Below, piece after piece: positions 1 to 8,768 of a DNA stretch of 64,000 bases (position 1 is the stretch's first letter; the number at the start of each line of letters is the position of its first letter). The notes beneath the pieces were generated by a model. It was not told the origin of the DNA. It ran no database searches and was given only the letters and a program-made list of their open reading frames with translations. Origin of the DNA: Candidatus Peregrinibacteria bacterium UBA1369 (GTDB taxonomy: Bacteria; Patescibacteriota; Gracilibacteria; UBA1369). The translations under genes and the position numbers were made by a program. The stretch spans positions 8,644 through 72,643 of the forward strand of contig DBRL01000017.1 in assembly GCA_002305925.1 (NCBI GenBank), given 5' to 3'.

Positions 1-1140
1 GTTTTCCAGGTCGGCGCCGGAGAAGCCGGGGGTGTGCTGGGCGATGATGGTCAGGTTGGTCTCTTTGTCGAGCGGTTTGTTGCGGCCATGTACTTTCAGG
101 ATGGCTTCGCGGTCTTTCAGGTCGGGCAGGTCGACCATGACGCGGCGATCGAAACGGCCGGGGCGCAGCAGGGCGGGGTCGAGCACGTCGGGACGATTGG
201 TGGCGGACATGACGATGACGCCGGTGTCATTTTCGAAGCCGTCCATTTCGGTAAGAATCTGGTTGAGCGTCTGTTCGCGCTCATCATGTCCGCCACCAAG
301 GCCGGTGCCACGTTGGCGGCCGACGGCGTCAATTTCATCGATGAATACAATACAGGGGGCGTTTTTTTGCGCTTTGCGGAAGAGGTCGCGCACGCGGGAA
401 GCACCCACGCCGACAAACATTTCCACGAATTCAGAACCGGAGATGCTGAAAAACGGTACATTGGCTTCGCCGGCCACGGCGCGGGCCAGCAGGGTTTTGC
501 CGGTTCCCGGGGAACCGACCAGCAGCACGCCCTTGGGAATTTTGGCGCCCATATTGACGTATTTGGCTGGGGTTTTGAGGAAATCGACGATTTCCAGCAG
601 TTCCTCTTTGGCCTCTTCGGCGCCGGCCACATCGCTGAAGCGGGTGCGTTTTTTGGTGCCGTCAAAAAGTTTGGCCCGGCTCTTGCCGAAAGACATGGCT
701 TGATTGTTGCTGCTTTGGGCCTGACGCATCATGAACATGAAGAATCCGACGATCAGCAGTATCGGCAGAATGTTGATCAGCAGGGTCAGCCAGAAACCGT
801 TGTTGGAGATGGGCTGAATGTCCGTTTCAATGTCTTTTTTGAGGTTTTCCGGCAGGGGTGCCAGCAGATCGTTGAGGGTGGTGCCGGATTCCTTGTAGGT
901 GTAGCTTTGACTGCCGTCAATTTTGGTGATGTCAATACGGTCCGATTCCGAATCTACGACAATTTTTGCTACTTCGCCGCCCATGAGCTGCTCCTCGAAC
1001 TGATTGAGGGTGATTTTTTTGCTGGTGCTGCCGCCGCCGTTCCAGATCACGGCCAGGGCCGAGACGGCCAGAATTACCGCCAGCAGGGCGAAAAAGTTGT
1101 TGTTTCCCGGTTTGTTTCCTGAAGGTTGGCTGATGGGCAT
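1..1140 (-). CDS. ftsH: FtsH, ATP-dependent zinc metalloprotease (N-terminal 380 codons; cut by window edge)
   Basis: FtsH is a membrane-anchored AAA+ protease for membrane and regulatory proteins. The gene starts at an ATG at 1140 and runs off the left edge. Visible are two membrane segments (about residues 16-33 and 117-138) around an extracytoplasmic stretch, then the AAA+ module with Walker A GSPGTGKT (209-216), a Walker B ending in FIDEID, and the second region of homology with RPGRFDRR. The HExxH protease half lies outside the window, so catalytic competence cannot be judged. Walker A has Ser where FtsH almost always has Pro. The start is 35 nt after tilS on the same strand, a neighbourhood common in bacteria. 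No Shine-Dalgarno sequence is obvious. Confidence 0.95.
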   Translation of the reverse strand, partial: MPISQPSGNKPGNNNFFALLAVILAVSALAVIWNGGGSTSKKITLNQFEEQLMGGEVAKIVVDSESDRIDITKIDGSQSYTYKESGTTLNDLLAPLPENLKKDIETDIQPISNNGFWLTLLINILPILLIVGFFMFMMRQAQSSNNQAMSFGKSRAKLFDGTKKRTRFSDVAGAEEAKEELLEIVDFLKTPAKYVNMGAKIPKGVLLVGSPGTGKTLLARAVAGEANVPFFSISGSEFVEMFVGVGASRVRDLFRKAQKNAPCIVFIDEIDAVGRQRGTGLGGGHDEREQTLNQILTEMDGFENDTGVIVMSATNRPDVLDPALLRPGRFDRRVMVDLPDLKDREAILKVHGRNKPLDKETNLTIIAQHTPGFSGADLEN

Positions 1141-1175
1141 AGACTTGGTTATGTTTGTATTTCTGCTGGGATATT

Positions 1176-2192
1176 CTAATTAAATTTCCTTTCCAGAACA
1201 ACTATTCTTTTGTTGTCGGTCCCACCGGTTTGTCGGATGTTCTGAAGGCGGATGATTTTCAGCCAGGTACCGGGGCCGAATTCCTTGCGCAGTCCTGCCT
1301 GTTTTTTGCCCAGTGTGAGCAGAATTTCCTTGAGGGCGGGGCGCGTTAGCGACCCGCCGTGCAACCGGCCGTACAGTTCGCGCAGGATATGTTTTTGCAA
1401 TATGTCCGGTTGGCGAAGGAAATCGTCGAGCGGGAACGACAATTTTTTTCCGTCGGTAGCAAGATTTTTCTCCAGCCAGCCATTGAGCAGATTTTCGGCA
1501 AGTTTCAGGTTTTCGGTCAGATCCAGCAGGGAATTTCCGGCGGTGCGCAGAAAAGCCGGATTGATTTTTTCCAGCACCGGCATGACTTGCGAGCGGATCA
1601 GATTGCGGCTGAATTTTTCTGAAAAATTGCTTTGGTCGATTCGCCAGGAGAGGCGGTGTTTTTTCAGCCAGTCCAGAATTTCCTGTTTAGAGATTTCCAG
1701 CAACGGGCGTAGCAGATGTCGCTTTGGATCATAATCACGCATAGCGCGAAAGCCCTTGAGGCTGCTGCCCCGCGTCAGGTTGAGCAGAAATGTTTCCAGC
1801 TGGTCATTGAGCTGATGGGCGACCAGGATGGCTTTGGCGTGGTGGCGCCGGCGGACTTCCTCCAGAAACAAATAGCGAATTTGGCGGCATTTTTCTTCCA
1901 GGTTGCCGCTCTCGCTTTTCTTTTGGACAAAAGTTTTTTCCAGATCAAGAATTTCCAGGGGTACCTTTCGCCCGGCGCAGAGTTTTTCGACGAAAAGCCG
2001 GTCCTGCAGGCTTTTCCGGCCACGCAGTCCATAATTGACATGTGCTGCTACCAGACGCGGTGCGTTGGGCATTTTCAGCAGCAGATGAAAAAGAAAAACG
2101 GAGTCGGGCCCTCCCGAAAGACCGAGTACGACGGTATCATTGGTTTTCACCAGGGCCGAGATTTTTTCCTGTGGAGAGTTGGATAATGGCAT
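1176..2192 (-). CDS. tilS: tRNA(Ile)-lysidine synthase TilS
   Basis: TilS ligates lysine to C34 of the CAU-anticodon tRNA-Ile using ATP, so that the tRNA reads AUA. The PP-loop motif SGGPDS is at residues 26-31 counted from the ATG at 2192. An N-type ATP-pyrophosphatase domain follows (HVNYGLRG, and a later HQLNDQLET in the place of the family's ATP/Mg-binding HxxDDxxET). The C-terminal part is about 150 residues with no strong motif, as usual. An upstream ATG at 2237 would add 15 residues and overlap the previous gene by about 100 nt. I prefer 2192 because the spacing to the PP-loop then fits the family. It lies between the RNHCP gene and ftsH in an apparent operon. Confidence 0.92.
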   Translation of the reverse strand: MPLSNSPQEKISALVKTNDTVVLGLSGGPDSVFLFHLLLKMPNAPRLVAAHVNYGLRGRKSLQDRLFVEKLCAGRKVPLEILDLEKTFVQKKSESGNLEEKCRQIRYLFLEEVRRRHHAKAILVAHQLNDQLETFLLNLTRGSSLKGFRAMRDYDPKRHLLRPLLEISKQEILDWLKKHRLSWRIDQSNFSEKFSRNLIRSQVMPVLEKINPAFLRTAGNSLLDLTENLKLAENLLNGWLEKNLATDGKKLSFPLDDFLRQPDILQKHILRELYGRLHGGSLTRPALKEILLTLGKKQAGLRKEFGPGTWLKIIRLQNIRQTGGTDNKRIVVLERKFN

Positions 2193-2469
2193 CGAAATTG
2201 TCGTCATTTGCCGCCAAATTGCGGTTTTCATGTCCACATTCTAGACATTTATGAAGAATGATAAAGCCTTTTTTGGGGTTTTGGTCCAGGCCGATTGGCG
2301 CCATTATGCCTTCGCAGGAAGAGGCGCGGTCGCCGGGGATCAGCTCGTCAACGTGCCGGCTGTGCAGACAGCGCCGACAATGATTGCGGCAGGTTTTGTC
2401 GGCCGGGGGATTTTTTTCTCCGCAATTGAGGCAAATAAACTGCTCATTGATTTTGACTGTTTTGGCCAT
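2137..2469 (-). CDS. RNHCP domain protein (small Cys-rich zinc-ribbon-like)
   Basis: This is a 110-residue protein with a first CxxC pair (CLNCGEKNPP), the segment CRNHCRRCLHSRHVD that names the RNHCP family, and a last CxxC (CLECGHENRN). The cysteines suggest two zinc knuckles. The molecular role of the family is not established to my knowledge; RNA or translation-related binding is only a guess from the tilS neighbour. The 3' end overlaps the start of tilS by about 56 nt, which suggests translational coupling. It is transcribed divergently from the pilus genes that begin at 2534. Confidence 0.8.
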   Translation of the reverse strand: MAKTVKINEQFICLNCGEKNPPADKTCRNHCRRCLHSRHVDELIPGDRASSCEGIMAPIGLDQNPKKGFIILHKCLECGHENRNLAANDDNFDAIIQLSTGKNLGPGENQ

Positions 2470-2476
2470 GTACTCT

Positions 2477-2504
2477 TTGCTTACCTGGCTAATTATGGTA
2501 AAAT
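2477..2504 (+). promoter_or_regulatory. Putative sigma70-type promoter of the pilus gene cluster
   Basis: TTGCTT (2477-2482), a 16-nt spacer and TAAAAT (2499-2504) preceded by TG one base upstream (extended -10). The pilus genes start 30 nt downstream, and a weak AAAGG (about 2524-2528) could serve as a ribosome binding site. This is pattern recognition only. Confidence 0.4.
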
Positions 2505-2533
2505 AATATGATTAAAACTAATAAAAGGCAAAC

Positions 2534-3205
2534 ATGGCGATGAATAACTCTGGGCAAAATGACCCAAAATCTGAAAATCAGGAAAGCCTGGTGGAGCAGA
2601 AATTGAAAAAGGGTGGGCCCTTGAATCCGCTGCTCTTTTTTCTCCTGCTTGGTGTGCTGGTTTTTGGTGGGTTTCTCTATTATGAACGCGGCAATGTTAC
2701 CGCCCGTACCTCTGCCCTGGAGGAGGAAAACACCCAGCTTCAGCAACAGATTGATGATATCAAAGGACAAAAAGTGGAAGTTAGTCAAAACGCCATCGAG
2801 GCACTGAAAGGCATCGAAGCCGATGAGGTGCGCTGGTCGGAAGTGATTGCCGAAGTAAACAAACTGTTGCCCCAGGACGCCAGCGGCCAACGACAGGTAA
2901 AAGTTCTTTCCTATTCCGGTTCGGGCCAGGGCAAGATTGCCCTGAACATGGTGACGGAGCCGGAGGCGTTACCGCCTTTTGGCGACGTAGCTCAATTGAT
3001 TACTACTTTCAATGGCAGCGTCTTTTTCCGCAATGCCTATGTGCCGGCGATTTCCCGCGGCAGTGACGCTGAGGGACGCACGACACTAAGTTTCGTGTTG
3101 AATATGGAGTTTGAAAAACCTGAGACCGGTGCGGAAAACCTTCTTCTTACTGACACCACAACGGAACCCGGGGAGTCTGTCAGGGTACCTAGAAATAACC
3201 AGTAA
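2534..3205 (+). CDS. PilN-like type IV pilus assembly protein
   Basis: This 223-residue protein has a short charged cytoplasmic N-terminus, one membrane segment (about 30-50), a coiled-coil-like stretch (about 57-85, rich in Glu/Gln) and a C-terminal alpha/beta domain. That is the PilN layout of an inner-membrane pilus alignment protein. The sequence itself is weakly conserved, so the call rests on topology plus position directly before a PilO-like and a PilC gene. The start at 2534 follows a weak AAAGG. A second ATG two codons later is an alternative. No pilM is visible upstream, which is unusual, since pilM normally precedes pilN. Confidence 0.6.
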   Translation: MAMNNSGQNDPKSENQESLVEQKLKKGGPLNPLLFFLLLGVLVFGGFLYYERGNVTARTSALEEENTQLQQQIDDIKGQKVEVSQNAIEALKGIEADEVRWSEVIAEVNKLLPQDASGQRQVKVLSYSGSGQGKIALNMVTEPEALPPFGDVAQLITTFNGSVFFRNAYVPAISRGSDAEGRTTLSFVLNMEFEKPETGAENLLLTDTTTEPGESVRVPRNNQ

Positions 3206-3209
3206 TTTT

Positions 3210-3752
3210 ATGAAAGATAAAAAGAAATCATCGCTGATCAGTCTGCTGCTTTTGCTCGCTCTGGTGGCGGCCGGTCTATTGTGGCTGAAGCCGAACCTGG
3301 ATCAGACTGCTGCTCTGAAGCTGACGGAGGATGAGCGTTGGCAGACGCGTGAACAGCTGCGTGCTGATTTGCAAAATCTGCAATCTGCCCAGGCCAGTCT
3401 TTCGGCGGCCAGCGAAATAGAGCAGTCTACTGTTCTGGCGGCCATTCCCGAAAGTTATGAGCAGGACAAATTGATCAATCTGATTACTGAAATTGCCCGG
3501 AAAAATGACGTCAATATTGGCAGCATCAGTTTTTCGATTCCTTTTGGCTCGAATGAACCGGTCAAAAAAGGCGGGGTCAGCATCAGCATGACCGGTACGG
3601 AAGCCGATTTGCTGCGTCTGCTCAAGGGTCTGGAGAACAGTGTGCGCAAATTGGTGGTGAAGAGCATTACTGTACAGTTGGGCCAGACCGGCGGAATTGA
3701 CAGAGCCAATTTCAGTATTGCCATCGATACCTATTTCCAAAAAGGAATTTAG
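3210..3752 (+). CDS. PilO-like type IV pilus assembly protein
   Basis: Reading from the ATG at 3210, five bases after the previous stop, gives 180 residues: a basic N-terminus (MKDKKKSS), one membrane segment (about 8-25), a coiled-coil-like region (about 35-70) and a C-terminal ferredoxin-like region. This is the PilO arrangement. PilN and PilO pair through their periplasmic domains to link the cytoplasmic motor to the pilus channel. The same frame is open further upstream inside the previous gene, but that extension would precede the membrane anchor and is unlikely. The identification is by topology and context. Confidence 0.6.
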   Translation: MKDKKKSSLISLLLLLALVAAGLLWLKPNLDQTAALKLTEDERWQTREQLRADLQNLQSAQASLSAASEIEQSTVLAAIPESYEQDKLINLITEIARKNDVNIGSISFSIPFGSNEPVKKGGVSISMTGTEADLLRLLKGLENSVRKLVVKSITVQLGQTGGIDRANFSIAIDTYFQKGI

Positions 3753-3778
3753 AAATTTAATTCGATTTACTTTCGCCC

Positions 3779-4972
3779 ATGGCCGCCGAACAGGATAAAA
3801 AAATCGAAACTTTGCTCAAAACTCCCGCCAAGCGAGATCCGCGGCGGGAAATTGTCTATGGGATTTATGATAATTCCGGGGCTGGTCTGTCTACGCGGCT
3901 GGATGATTTTTTGATTGATCACAGTCGTGTTTCGCTTCAGGAAAAAGCCTATTTTTTCCATTTGCTGGCCGTGATGATCGATGCCGGCATACCTCTGATT
4001 ACCGCGATGAATATTTTGGCTGCACGCACCGAGAGTGTGCGCTTTGCCAGAATTCTTCATACGGTGTCCGTAAGTCTCAAGCAGGGGGGGACTCTCTCCG
4101 CTTCTCTGTCCCGTTTTGGCGATGTTTTCGGCGAAATGGAGGTGGGCGTTATTCGTGCCGGGGAAGCTGCCGGAAATTTGGATAAAATGCTGCTTAAACT
4201 TTCCCAGCAGCTTGATAAAAGCAATGCCTTGCAAATTAAGCTGGTGACCGCTTCGATTTATCCTCTGGCCGTGCTGTTCGTGCTGATTGTGGCGGCTTGG
4301 GGTATGCTGGCCTTCGTAATTCCCTCGCTGGTCGGTATGCTGCTGGAAGGTGGGCTGACCGAGGAGGAGTTACCGGTTCTGACAAGAATACTGATTGGCA
4401 TGTCTGATTTCCTGGCCAATTACTGGTGGGCGGTGCTGGTGGGTGCTTTGATTATTTATTTTACCGTCAAAATCTGGGCTGAGTCCGAGGCCGGCAAATA
4501 TCGTTGGGACATTTTGAAACTGGAGTTTCCGGTGGTGGGAGATTTGCTGCGCAAGGTCTATGTGCTGCGCTTTGTTTCCACATTGGGCATCCTGATTGAG
4601 TCCGGTCTGCCGGTGATTCGTTCTCTGGAAATTGTGGCTCAGAGCATATCTTCACAGATGTATGCCCTGAAAACGTGGGAGGTGATCTCGCGGGTGAAAA
4701 ATGGTCAGAAAATCTCCGAGGCTTTAAGTGATTCGTCTTTTCTTTTTCCGGAAACAGTCACACAGATGATGGCTGTGGGTGAACAGACCGCCTCGGTGGG
4801 TAAAATTGCCCAGAAAATCGGAGATCATTATGATCAGGAAATCGATAATAGTCTGAAACGTCTGACCAGCCTTTTTGAGCCGATTATGATTGTGCTGGTC
4901 GGTGCGACGGTGGCTCTTTTGGCGCTGGCGATTCTTTCGCCGGTCTTTAAACTGACTTCTCTGGTACAGTAA
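3779..4972 (+). CDS. pilC: PilC/GspF-family inner-membrane platform protein of the type IV pilus
   Basis: PilC is the polytopic platform on which the pilus ATPases act. This 397-residue protein carries the duplicated GspF domain: a first copy at about 55-180 (FFHLLAVMIDAGIPL, then VGVIRAGEAAGNLDKML) and a second at about 255-380 (FVSTLGILIESGLPVIRSL, then MMAVGEQTASVGKIAQKI). Hydrophobic segments follow each copy, and the last ends near the C-terminus. Length and motifs match the family. It sits after the PilN/PilO pair and before the prepilins. The extension and retraction ATPases are not adjacent; a pilT lies about 13 kb away on the other strand. Confidence 0.93.
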   Translation: MAAEQDKKIETLLKTPAKRDPRREIVYGIYDNSGAGLSTRLDDFLIDHSRVSLQEKAYFFHLLAVMIDAGIPLITAMNILAARTESVRFARILHTVSVSLKQGGTLSASLSRFGDVFGEMEVGVIRAGEAAGNLDKMLLKLSQQLDKSNALQIKLVTASIYPLAVLFVLIVAAWGMLAFVIPSLVGMLLEGGLTEEELPVLTRILIGMSDFLANYWWAVLVGALIIYFTVKIWAESEAGKYRWDILKLEFPVVGDLLRKVYVLRFVSTLGILIESGLPVIRSLEIVAQSISSQMYALKTWEVISRVKNGQKISEALSDSSFLFPETVTQMMAVGEQTASVGKIAQKIGDHYDQEIDNSLKRLTSLFEPIMIVLVGATVALLALAILSPVFKLTSLVQ

Positions 4973-5003
4973 AGCGGTTCAATTTTTTATCCATATCTTT
5001 TTG

Positions 5004-5675
5004 ATGCCTCACCAACACTCACAGCCAGCTGCAGGGGTGGCGAGCGTCGCGGGTGAGCGGCCGGGTTTTACTTTGCTCGAGCTATTAATTGTGGTTGCCA
5101 TTATAGGTATTTTGGCTGTGGTGGCAGTGTTTTCCTATGTCGGTGTGCAGCGGCAGGCAACCGTGGATTTCGCGGCTGATACGGTGGTTTCGGCTTTGCG
5201 GGAAGCCCAGGATTTGGCGCGCAGCGGAAGGAGGGGGACAGAGGATGATGCGTCGTCCGGTGCACTTTGTCAGGCTGTGAAACTGGTTAGTGGTCCGTCT
5301 GCAAATGGTGGCGGACTGTTTACTGCAGTCAGTAAATATGTGGCGGTGGATGGGGAACTGGTTGATTCATGCGCGGCGTTGGATGGTGATGCCGGCTGGC
5401 GGCGTTCGGAAGGACTGTCCGGCCGTTTGGAGATAATCTCTGCTGGCGCGGGCGATGGCACTGATGGTGGCGTTGCGTCGCAGGTGTTTTATTTTAAACC
5501 TCCTTTTGGCAAAATTCTTGGCTCTGATGGGGGAAGTGGAGCTCTGCAGCCGCTTCCGGCGCAAGTTTATGTTTTTATCGTAGGCGATCCGGATAATCCT
5601 CAATGGAATAGGGAAGTAATTTTTGACACTTCTACCGGCGAGGCGAGAAAGAGTATGCCTGTCGTTGGTCAGTGA
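5004..5675 (+). CDS. Type IV prepilin-like protein (GspH-like pseudopilin)
   Basis: The protein has a class III (prepilin) signal: a leader of about 21 residues ending in PG, then FTLLELLIVVAIIGIL with Glu at mature position 5. The mature part is about 200 residues with several cysteines and a Gly-rich globular region, as in pseudopilins or minor pilins. The ATG at 5004 is preferred over the in-frame TTG at 5001. A prepilin peptidase would cleave after Gly, but none is encoded in the window. It is the first of four consecutive genes for pilin-like proteins behind pilC. Confidence 0.85.
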   Translation: MPHQHSQPAAGVASVAGERPGFTLLELLIVVAIIGILAVVAVFSYVGVQRQATVDFAADTVVSALREAQDLARSGRRGTEDDASSGALCQAVKLVSGPSANGGGLFTAVSKYVAVDGELVDSCAALDGDAGWRRSEGLSGRLEIISAGAGDGTDGGVASQVFYFKPPFGKILGSDGGSGALQPLPAQVYVFIVGDPDNPQWNREVIFDTSTGEARKSMPVVGQ

Positions 5676-5699
5676 GGTAGTGGCGCAATGGCGGTGGGC

Positions 5700-5728
5700 T
5701 TTCAAAAAAGGCGTTTTTTTGGTATAAT
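5700..5728 (+). promoter_or_regulatory. Putative promoter before the second prepilin gene
   Basis: A TATAAT hexamer at 5723-5728 has a weak -35 candidate (TTTCAA, about 5701-5706) upstream. The downstream gene starts at 5752, so the leader would be very short. This suggests the later pilins can be transcribed independently of pilC. Confidence 0.4.
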
Positions 5729-5751
5729 TTAGGGATAAATTATGCTTTCTC

Positions 5752-6552
5752 ATGCCTACCGGCCGACAAAACATTGCAAAGGGGCGCCAATTGCAGAAAA
5801 ACCGTTTCCGGAAGCGGTTTAAGCAGGCGCGTGCTTTCACACTGCCGGAGGTGATTGTTTCTTTCAGTGTTTTGGCGATGGTTGTGACCAGTGCCGCGGG
5901 TCTTTTGACTGTGGTAATTCGCACCAATGCCGATAATGTCAACAGCCTGGTGGCCAATGGTCTGGCCCAGGAAGGACTGGAGTCCGTACGCTTCATGCGC
6001 GATTCCAACGCCCTGCTGGGGCTGGATTTTGATGGCACCAAGGGAACGGTCAAATCACAATCGATTTGGGGAGCCGAATGGGCGGCCACAAATGTACTGG
6101 GACCTTCCAGTTATTACCTGTTACTATCGAATTTTGAGCCGCAGGTTAATTGTGGGGTAAATAATTTGGCTGACTGTCTGCCGGTCAGTCTGAAAAGTGT
6201 CGATATCACTGATGATATTTGGACAGAATTTAATGTGATTTCGTTGGAGCAGCTGGCTAATGCCGGGGCCCGGGTCTATCTGCGGGAACAAAATAATGAG
6301 CAAAATGGAGGGCAAGGTTCTGGTGGAAATGGCGCTTTCAGGTATATGCAAATTGGGCCGAATGACAGCCAGCCCGCCGATGCCCGTCCGACACAGTACA
6401 GCCGCCTGATTCGTCTGGAGCCGCTGCAGTCAACTGATGAGCCGGATGCGGTTGTGGATGTTTTGCGGGTCAGTTCGATTGTCACTTGGGCCGATGCCAA
6501 CGGCAGGCCGCGCAAAGTGGTTTTGACCAGTGATTTAACCGACTGGAAATGA
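5752..6552 (+). CDS. Type IV prepilin-like minor pilin (PilV-like)
   Basis: This 266-residue protein has a basic leader of about 28 residues followed by FTLPEVIVSFSVLAMVV. The residue before the cleavage site is Ala (ARA|FTLPEV) rather than the usual Gly. Glu at mature position 5 is kept (FTLPE). The mature domain begins with the helix and continues with the QEGLESVRFMRDSN segment typical of PilV-type minor pilins. The gene ends in a 4-nt overlap (ATGA) with the next prepilin gene, so the pair is probably translationally coupled. Confidence 0.8.
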   Translation: MPTGRQNIAKGRQLQKNRFRKRFKQARAFTLPEVIVSFSVLAMVVTSAAGLLTVVIRTNADNVNSLVANGLAQEGLESVRFMRDSNALLGLDFDGTKGTVKSQSIWGAEWAATNVLGPSSYYLLLSNFEPQVNCGVNNLADCLPVSLKSVDITDDIWTEFNVISLEQLANAGARVYLREQNNEQNGGQGSGGNGAFRYMQIGPNDSQPADARPTQYSRLIRLEPLQSTDEPDAVVDVLRVSSIVTWADANGRPRKVVLTSDLTDWK

Positions 6553-7280
6553 TTAAAAAAATAATCAACAGAACGGTGGCGGCGAAACGGTCGGGGCACT
6601 CAGGGCGGGTAGGGGGTTTGGCCGGCTTTACTTTGATTGAGCTTTTGTTGGCGATCAGCATTTTCATGGTCTTTATGCTGGCGGCGACCAATTCTTTTCT
6701 GGAAATAATCCGTACGCAAAAAACCGCCAATGAGACGCGCCTGATCTATGCCGAACTGCGTAATTTCGTTGATTATGTCACCAATGAGACCCGCGAAGGA
6801 GCGATTGATTATTTTTGTTATCAGCAGGATACGCTGACTGACCTGGACTATACTGCTGCTTCTCTGGTGCGCTGTGATGAAAACGCCGAGTTTGGCCTCT
6901 CCGCAAAAAATAATTTGCGGACTATTTCCGCCGACGGGCTGTCATCCAGTATCATCAAGTTTTTGCCGCAGGAACAGACGGTTTGTCTGAAGCGTTACCG
7001 CAACGTCAATAATTCCTGGCAGCTGGAGGAGGGTTATGGCGAGGGGGTCTCGGAGGGGGGGTGCGGCAGCGGCTACAAGGAATTTGCCTTTGCCAACCTG
7101 GCCGTCAGAGACTTGCGTTTTGAAATTTTGCCGGCGGGGGACCCGTCCGCCGCTGCCGCACAGACCAATCTGGCCACGCAACTAAAGCCGATGGTGCGTA
7201 TGTATCTGCAGGTTGGTTCGAAAATCGACACGGTCAAATTTGATTTGAAATATCAAACCCTCTTAACCGTCCGCAATTGA
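6549..7280 (+). CDS. Type IV prepilin-like minor pilin (PilW/GspJ-like)
   Basis: The 243-residue product has a basic leader (MIKKIINRTVAAKRSG...) ending in AG, then FTLIELLLAISIFMVFML with Glu at mature position 5. The remainder resembles the GspJ/PilW group (ETRLIYAELRNFVDYVTNETREG after the helix). Two cysteines sit near the middle and one further on. It overlaps the preceding gene by 4 nt, and its TGA stop overlaps the next ATG by one base, which indicates one polycistronic unit. Confidence 0.78.
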   Translation: MIKKIINRTVAAKRSGHSGRVGGLAGFTLIELLLAISIFMVFMLAATNSFLEIIRTQKTANETRLIYAELRNFVDYVTNETREGAIDYFCYQQDTLTDLDYTAASLVRCDENAEFGLSAKNNLRTISADGLSSSIIKFLPQEQTVCLKRYRNVNNSWQLEEGYGEGVSEGGCGSGYKEFAFANLAVRDLRFEILPAGDPSAAAAQTNLATQLKPMVRMYLQVGSKIDTVKFDLKYQTLLTVRN

Positions 7281-8722
7281 TGAAAAAATTGTTGTCACAA
7301 TTCGGAGTGGACGGGGGGCGCAGTGAAGCCGGTGCGCGGCGGGGTTCTGCCCTGCTGATTACACTGCTGCTGTTGGGCATACTGATGACTCTGGCTTTGG
7401 GGGTCAGTTCGCTGGTGATTCGTGAAATCGTGGTCACGCAGTCGGTGGTGGACGCCAACAAAGCCTATTATGCCGCTGAGGCCGGGGTGGAGCATGCCCT
7501 GCTGGGGCTGAACCGCAAATTGGCCGGTTATGAACCTGTTGGTGAGTTTTCGCCGCCAAGTGAAAATGATAATGGAGGCTCGGGGTCCGGGGGCGGTGAA
7601 GCCAATCCCGCGCTGGCAAGCCAGACGGTACGGGCGGTTGATCCCGACTATGCTTTCAGTTATTCCACCAGCAACAAGACCGATGCCGTCCCCGGCTTTC
7701 CCGACGATGAACCGATTTTTGTCGAGCAGGTGGCTGTCAGTGGTGAGGGTGGAAGTCTGGTGGCCGATTGCCGCCCGGCGGGCGCGCGGACGCCATTTGC
7801 CCTGGCCTTGAATAAGCAGCAGTTTTATGAACAGTGTCCCCGGGCGACCTATCGCAAACTGGGGCTCAATGAAACCCATATCATTCCGCTATTCAGCACC
7901 GATGACAGCGGCCAGCCGCAGAATGTCAACGATTTTCTGGTGCAGTACTATCTGAATGTGCGTGACGGCTCACAGTTTTATGGCGCGCTGAAAGATCTGC
8001 GGCTGGAGAGTTTTGACGTGCTGCGCTGGAAGCTTTATGGCAAACCGCTGGTCGATAGCGGGGTGCAGCGGACGGAGTCGATTGCCGATTTCTATCCGGG
8101 CGTGACCAACAATGGTCCGCAGACACCGGTCTGTATTGGTACCGATGCGACGATCCGGGCCGTTTCCGGCAATACCGGGAACGGGATAGAGGGGGAAACC
8201 TGTATTTTTCCCAGTCTGAGCAAGAAACCGCCTTCGTCCGATGACGTGGCTGCCGGTACCGATCTGAATGATGTGACGCTTTGGTCGGCGGCGCGCGAAT
8301 GCTACATGACCGATGCCGGTCTGGGCGTGACGGGTGGCGCGTTGATCAAGGGTACTACGGTGGGAGATCCCACCGGCTGCCAGATGCGCGACTTTATCGA
8401 CAGTCACCGGGAGAATTATTTAATTTTGACCAATATGGTCAATCCCACTGTACTCGGCGTCGCCAATCTGAAGGATCCCGATCAGCTGGCCCGCGCCGAT
8501 ATTTATTACCGTGTGCTGGCGCGCAAACCTGAGCCGGGTGCCGATCCCGCAAGTGTTCCCAGGCTGGTCAAGGACTTTGCTGAAATCAGCAGTTTCGGTT
8601 CCAGTGCCGCCGGGCGAGCGGTGAAAAGTCTGTCGGTGCGCTACAAGGCGCCGGGATTTTTGCCGGTATTTAATTTTTCGCTCTATAAAACACGTGACAA
8701 TGCTCCGGAACTCCCGGAATAA
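7280..8722 (+). CDS. PilX/GspK-like minor pilin with a large extracellular domain
   Basis: From the ATG at 7280 (the A is also the last base of the preceding stop; an in-frame TTG lies one codon earlier) the product is 480 residues. After a basic leader (EAGARRG) comes a hydrophobic helix SALLITLLLLGILMTLALG without Glu at position 5, then NKAYYAAEAGVEHALLGLN. This is the PilX/GspK-type helix-to-globular transition. The remaining 400 residues form a large domain with a Gly/Ser-rich loop at about 90-105. Minor pilins of this kind usually cap the fibre tip; that role is inferred. Confidence 0.75.
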   Translation: MKKLLSQFGVDGGRSEAGARRGSALLITLLLLGILMTLALGVSSLVIREIVVTQSVVDANKAYYAAEAGVEHALLGLNRKLAGYEPVGEFSPPSENDNGGSGSGGGEANPALASQTVRAVDPDYAFSYSTSNKTDAVPGFPDDEPIFVEQVAVSGEGGSLVADCRPAGARTPFALALNKQQFYEQCPRATYRKLGLNETHIIPLFSTDDSGQPQNVNDFLVQYYLNVRDGSQFYGALKDLRLESFDVLRWKLYGKPLVDSGVQRTESIADFYPGVTNNGPQTPVCIGTDATIRAVSGNTGNGIEGETCIFPSLSKKPPSSDDVAAGTDLNDVTLWSAARECYMTDAGLGVTGGALIKGTTVGDPTGCQMRDFIDSHRENYLILTNMVNPTVLGVANLKDPDQLARADIYYRVLARKPEPGADPASVPRLVKDFAEISSFGSSAAGRAVKSLSVRYKAPGFLPVFNFSLYKTRDNAPELPE

Positions 8723-8768
8723 AACGAGCAATGATTGGCATGAATCCTCTTTGGAAAAAAATTAACCC

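Noticed and set aside
34..1122. Long open frame on the plus strand opposite ftsH
   Set aside because: It is antisense to a clear FtsH and its product has no coherent features; codon structure of ftsH creates it.
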